64,000 nucleotides of DNA, from the NCBI RefSeq assembly GCF_013032855.1, contig NZ_WQDA01000002.1, positions 186,001-250,000 of the forward strand, in the 5' to 3' direction. The stretch comes from Ruegeria arenilitoris. Lineage in GTDB: Bacteria > Pseudomonadota > Alphaproteobacteria > Rhodobacterales > Rhodobacteraceae. Positions 61,514-64,000 of the stretch are shown in pieces. The position numbers and the translations under genes were made by a program. Numbering within the stretch: position 1 is the first letter of the stretch; the number at the start of each line of letters is the position of its first letter. A model generated the notes under the pieces. That model did no database searches, was not told the origin of the DNA, and saw only the letters and a list, made by a program, of their open reading frames with translations.

Positions 61514-62845
61514 TTATTCCTCTTCGAGGGCTTCGATTGCCTTCTGCAGCTCTTCCTTGCTGACTTCCTTTTCGGTCACTTTGGCCAGCTCGACCACGTA
61601 GTCCACAACCTTGTCCTCAAAGATCGGCGCGCGCAGTTGCTGCTGCATCTGAGCGTTCTGCTGAACGAACTCGAAGAACTGACGTTCCTGACCCGGGTAC
61701 TGACGAGCCTGGTTCATGATCGCCTGGGTCATCTCGGCGTCGGTGACTTCGACTTCAGCCTTCTGGCCCAGCTCGGCCAGCAACAGGCCCAGACGCACGC
61801 GGCGCTCAGCCAGTTTGTTGTGCTCTTCGGTCGGCTCGATCTCATCGTGGTTGTGATCGGTCACCTCGGGGTTTTCTTCGTGCCACAGCTGATGTGCGAT
61901 CTGCTTGGCTTCGGCTTCGACCAGGGTCGGCGGCAGGTCGAACGACACTTTCTCGTCCAGCGCGTCCAGCAGAGCGCGCTTCATCACCGCGCGCGACGCA
62001 CCCGCGTATTCGGCTTCCAGACGTTCGGCAATCTGTGCCTTCAACGCAGCCAGATCCTCAGCACCAAACTTCTGTGCCAGTTCGTCGTTGATCTCGGCGG
62101 CAACAGGTTCCTTCACCTCTTTGATGGTGCAGGTAAACACGGCCTCTTTGCCGGCCAGGTGCTCGGCACCGTATTCTTCGGGGAAGGTAACGGTGACGTC
62201 TTTGACTTCCTCGGCCTTCACGCCAACCAGCTGGTCCTCGAAACCAGGGATGAAGCTGTTCGAGCCCAGCACCAGCGGGTAATCCTCGGCCGAACCGCCT
62301 TCGAAAGCTTCGCCGTCAACCTTGCCGACGAAATCGATGACGACCTGATCGCCCTCTTTCGCCTTTGATCCCTTGCGGCGGGCTTTGAAATCCTGAGCGG
62401 TTTCAGCCAGGTTCTGCAGGGCTTCTTCCACGGCTGCGTCGTCCGCCTTGACGACCAGCTTCTCGAGCTCGACCGATTTCAGATCAACTTCGGGGATTTC
62501 CGGCAGGGCTTCATAGGACATTTCGACGTGAACGTCGTCGCCTTCTTTCCAGTCTTCGTTGGTCATTTTGACCTGAGGCTGAAGCGCCGGACGATCACCA
62601 CTGTCTTCGAAGTGCTTGTTCATCGCACCATCGATGGTTTCCTGCATTGCTTCGCCCAACAGGCGCTGGCCAAACTGCTTTTTCAGCAGTGCCATGGGAA
62701 CCTTGCCCTTGCGGAAGCCTTTCATCTCGATTTCCGGCTGAGCTTCGATCAGTTTCTCATTGACCTTCTCGTCCAGCTCGGCGGCGGTGACAACGATGTT
62801 GTAGCCGCGTTTCAGACCCTCGTTCAGCGTCTCGGTAACCTGCAT
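61514..62845 (-). CDS. tig: trigger factor
   Basis: Trigger factor is the ribosome-bound chaperone. The ATG at 62845 ([19 protein letters not shown]) gives 443 residues; an ATG at 62860 is possible. The ribosome-binding signature is [22 protein letters not shown], the PPIase domain covers about 160-240 ([23 protein letters not shown]), and the chaperone arms follow to the acidic end. Single gene; clpP is not next to it in this window. Confidence 0.96.
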   Translation of the reverse strand: MQVTETLNEGLKRGYNIVVTAAELDEKVNEKLIEAQPEIEMKGFRKGKVPMALLKKQFGQRLLGEAMQETIDGAMNKHFEDSGDRPALQPQVKMTNEDWKEGDDVHVEMSYEALPEIPEVDLKSVELEKLVVKADDAAVEEALQNLAETAQDFKARRKGSKAKEGDQVVIDFVGKVDGEAFEGGSAEDYPLVLGSNSFIPGFEDQLVGVKAEEVKDVTVTFPEEYGAEHLAGKEAVFTCTIKEVKEPVAAEINDELAQKFGAEDLAALKAQIAERLEAEYAGASRAVMKRALLDALDEKVSFDLPPTLVEAEAKQIAHQLWHEENPEVTDHNHDEIEPTEEHNKLAERRVRLGLLLAELGQKAEVEVTDAEMTQAIMNQARQYPGQERQFFEFVQQNAQMQQQLRAPIFEDKVVDYVVELAKVTEKEVSKEELQKAIEALEEE

Positions 62846-62978
62846 TCTGGTAGTCCCCATAGGATTCGGGGCGCGCAAAACGGGCGCGCCGGGCAAATTT
62901 GACGCCTTCTATTTGCCTAGCCGCCGAAGGGCAAGGGGCAAGGTGCCAGATTGGCCTTGTTTTGCCACCCTGCCCTAC

Positions 62979-63006
62979 AAAAAACGCCCCGGACAGAGCC
63001 GGGGCG
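62979..63006 (-). terminator. intrinsic terminator after the porin gene
   Basis: An 8-bp stem CGCCCCGG/CCGGGGCG with a 6-base loop has six As on the left, giving UUUUUU on the minus strand. It lies 26 bases past the porin stop. Confidence 0.9.
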
Positions 63007-63031
63007 CCATGAATTCACAACAACATCCGGA

Positions 63032-64000
63032 TCAGAACTTCCAGCGGGCCCCCAGGACCCAAGCTTCGTTCTTGTCAAACGACGTCCCGTCGTTGAAGTC
63101 GTGGTTGCGATACTTCAGGTAGGCATCGGTGTTGATGCTGTCGATGCGCTGCACCACTGCGATACCCCAGGACTCGGTGCTGGACCCGTCCGTGTTGAAA
63201 TCGGAACCATCATAGTAGTCGATGCCGATACCGGTCTTGCCCCAGGACACCCAATTATCCTCGTAGGCGATCTTGGTGTACCAGAAGTTGGGATCGCTTT
63301 CGCCCGACACGTTGTTTCGAGTACCGGCAGCAGCGGTGAAGCTGAAGCCGCTGGGCAGCAGTACCGATGCCGAGCCGATCGTGTCTTCACGGTCGCCCGA
63401 ACCATCGTCGAAATCACGCACCGCATAGGCCACGCTTGCCGCGAACTCGACGCCACCGGCAAAGGTGTTGTTGTAGTTCAGAGCAACGTCGTAATAGTCG
63501 TCGTCATCACTGCTGGACAGGATGTTCTGACCATAGGCGAAGCTTGCCGAAAAGCCGCTGAAATCCGGCGTGTCATACCGCACGCGGCCACGACGCGCGC
63601 CGTCAAAGTTGCTGCTGGAGTCGCCGACGGTGATGTCGCTGAGGGTTCCGTCGGTTCCGCGGTAGAAGAAGCCCGAGTTTTCATCGTTGGTGAACGAATA
63701 CAGCGCGGTGCCGACATAAGACAGGTCAGTTTCCGCTGCACCGTCAGACGCCATGCTGCCCTGACCGGCCGAGAATTTACCCCAGCCACCTTTCAGCGCA
63801 AAATCCACGTGACGAATGTCTTCCCGGGTCCAGCCGCTGAAATCGGTGCCCAGCTGGTTCCACTCACTGGAGTTCGGCAGACCCAGCGCGGTTTCAAAGC
63901 GGAACGTGAACTCGTTCTGGCCAAACGGCTGCATCAGGCTCAGGCCGACGCGGCTGTTGGACAGGTCGTTGTCCAGCAGGCGGGTATCGGTCTCTTGGCC
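63032..64000 (-). CDS. outer-membrane porin, N-terminus cut by window edge
   Basis: The frame is open to the right edge and covers 322 residues; the upstream 22 codons read GQETDTRLLDNDLSNSRVGLSL, so the true start lies outside. The protein is rich in Asp, Gly and aromatic residues and ends in Phe (AWVLGARWKF), the outer-membrane beta-barrel signal. Features such as FRGxTDG-like loops and repeating amphipathic strands (FGFSASFAYGQN-type) fit alphaproteobacterial general porins. It should let small solutes through the outer membrane. Confidence 0.88.
   Translation of the reverse strand, partial: GQETDTRLLDNDLSNSRVGLSLMQPFGQNEFTFRFETALGLPNSSEWNQLGTDFSGWTREDIRHVDFALKGGWGKFSAGQGSMASDGAAETDLSYVGTALYSFTNDENSGFFYRGTDGTLSDITVGDSSSNFDGARRGRVRYDTPDFSGFSASFAYGQNILSSSDDDDYYDVALNYNNTFAGGVEFAASVAYAVRDFDDGSGDREDTIGSASVLLPSGFSFTAAAGTRNNVSGESDPNFWYTKIAYEDNWVSWGKTGIGIDYYDGSDFNTDGSSTESWGIAVVQRIDSINTDAYLKYRNHDFNDGTSFDKNEAWVLGARWKF

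Overview
The window is about 64 kb of high-GC chromosome from an alphaproteobacterium of the order Rhodobacterales, most likely the Roseobacter group. The pointers are a complete RcGTA-type gene transfer agent cluster, the two-gene pdhA-pdhB(lipoyl)-pdhC operon, a HemA-type (C4) 5-aminolevulinate synthase, a LuxR/LuxI pair and an alphaproteobacterial porin. No rRNA, tRNA, CRISPR, transposase or integrase is visible. A lipoprotein at the left edge and a porin at the right edge are cut by the window.

Layout. 1-8 kb: lipoprotein (partial), ispG, a RodZ-like protein, hemA under a perfect FNR-type box, an M20 peptidase, a palindromic repeat and lpdA. 8-21 kb: DUF924, MFS transporter, queA, a very large AsmA-like protein, bcp, a ferritin-like DUF455 protein, an M23 peptidase/bactofilin pair, aqpZ, an ICMT-like membrane protein and DUF3179. 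21-31 kb: two cyclophilins, pgk, LprI-like, ftsB, a sulfotransferase, pdhABC, cysE and a DksA-like protein. 31-46 kb: the GTA cluster on the minus strand (g1 to g15), carrying a plus-strand short-chain dehydrogenase between g2 and g3. 46-64 kb: DEAD-box helicase, mltG, fabF, a HisA-like paralog, a GNAT acetyltransferase, acpP-fabG-fabD, a cytochrome b561-YceI fusion facing a free YceI protein, rpsF-rpsR-rplI, a lytic transglycosylase lipoprotein, luxR-luxI, tig and the porin.

How the parts work together. lpdA (E3) is 18 kb from pdhABC (E1, E2), but both have the same palindrome TAGTTTA-N4-TAAACTA just upstream of the start codon, which suggests one regulator for the whole pyruvate dehydrogenase complex. 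Fatty-acid genes (fabF, acpP, fabG, fabD) and wall-remodelling genes (mltG, M23, bactofilin, SLT, RodZ-like, ftsB) are concentrated here.

The most notable region is the GTA. Its head and tail genes are intact and mostly overlap by 4 to 8 bases. Three things are unusual: an intrinsic-terminator-like hairpin in the leader just before g1, a CtrA-like half-conserved site upstream of it, and an antisense SDR gene whose stop codon directly abuts the stop codon of the large terminase gene, splitting g1-g2 from g3-g15. A quorum-sensing pair with a clear dyad upstream of luxR lies 14 kb away. All calls come from reading the sequence; no database search was run.
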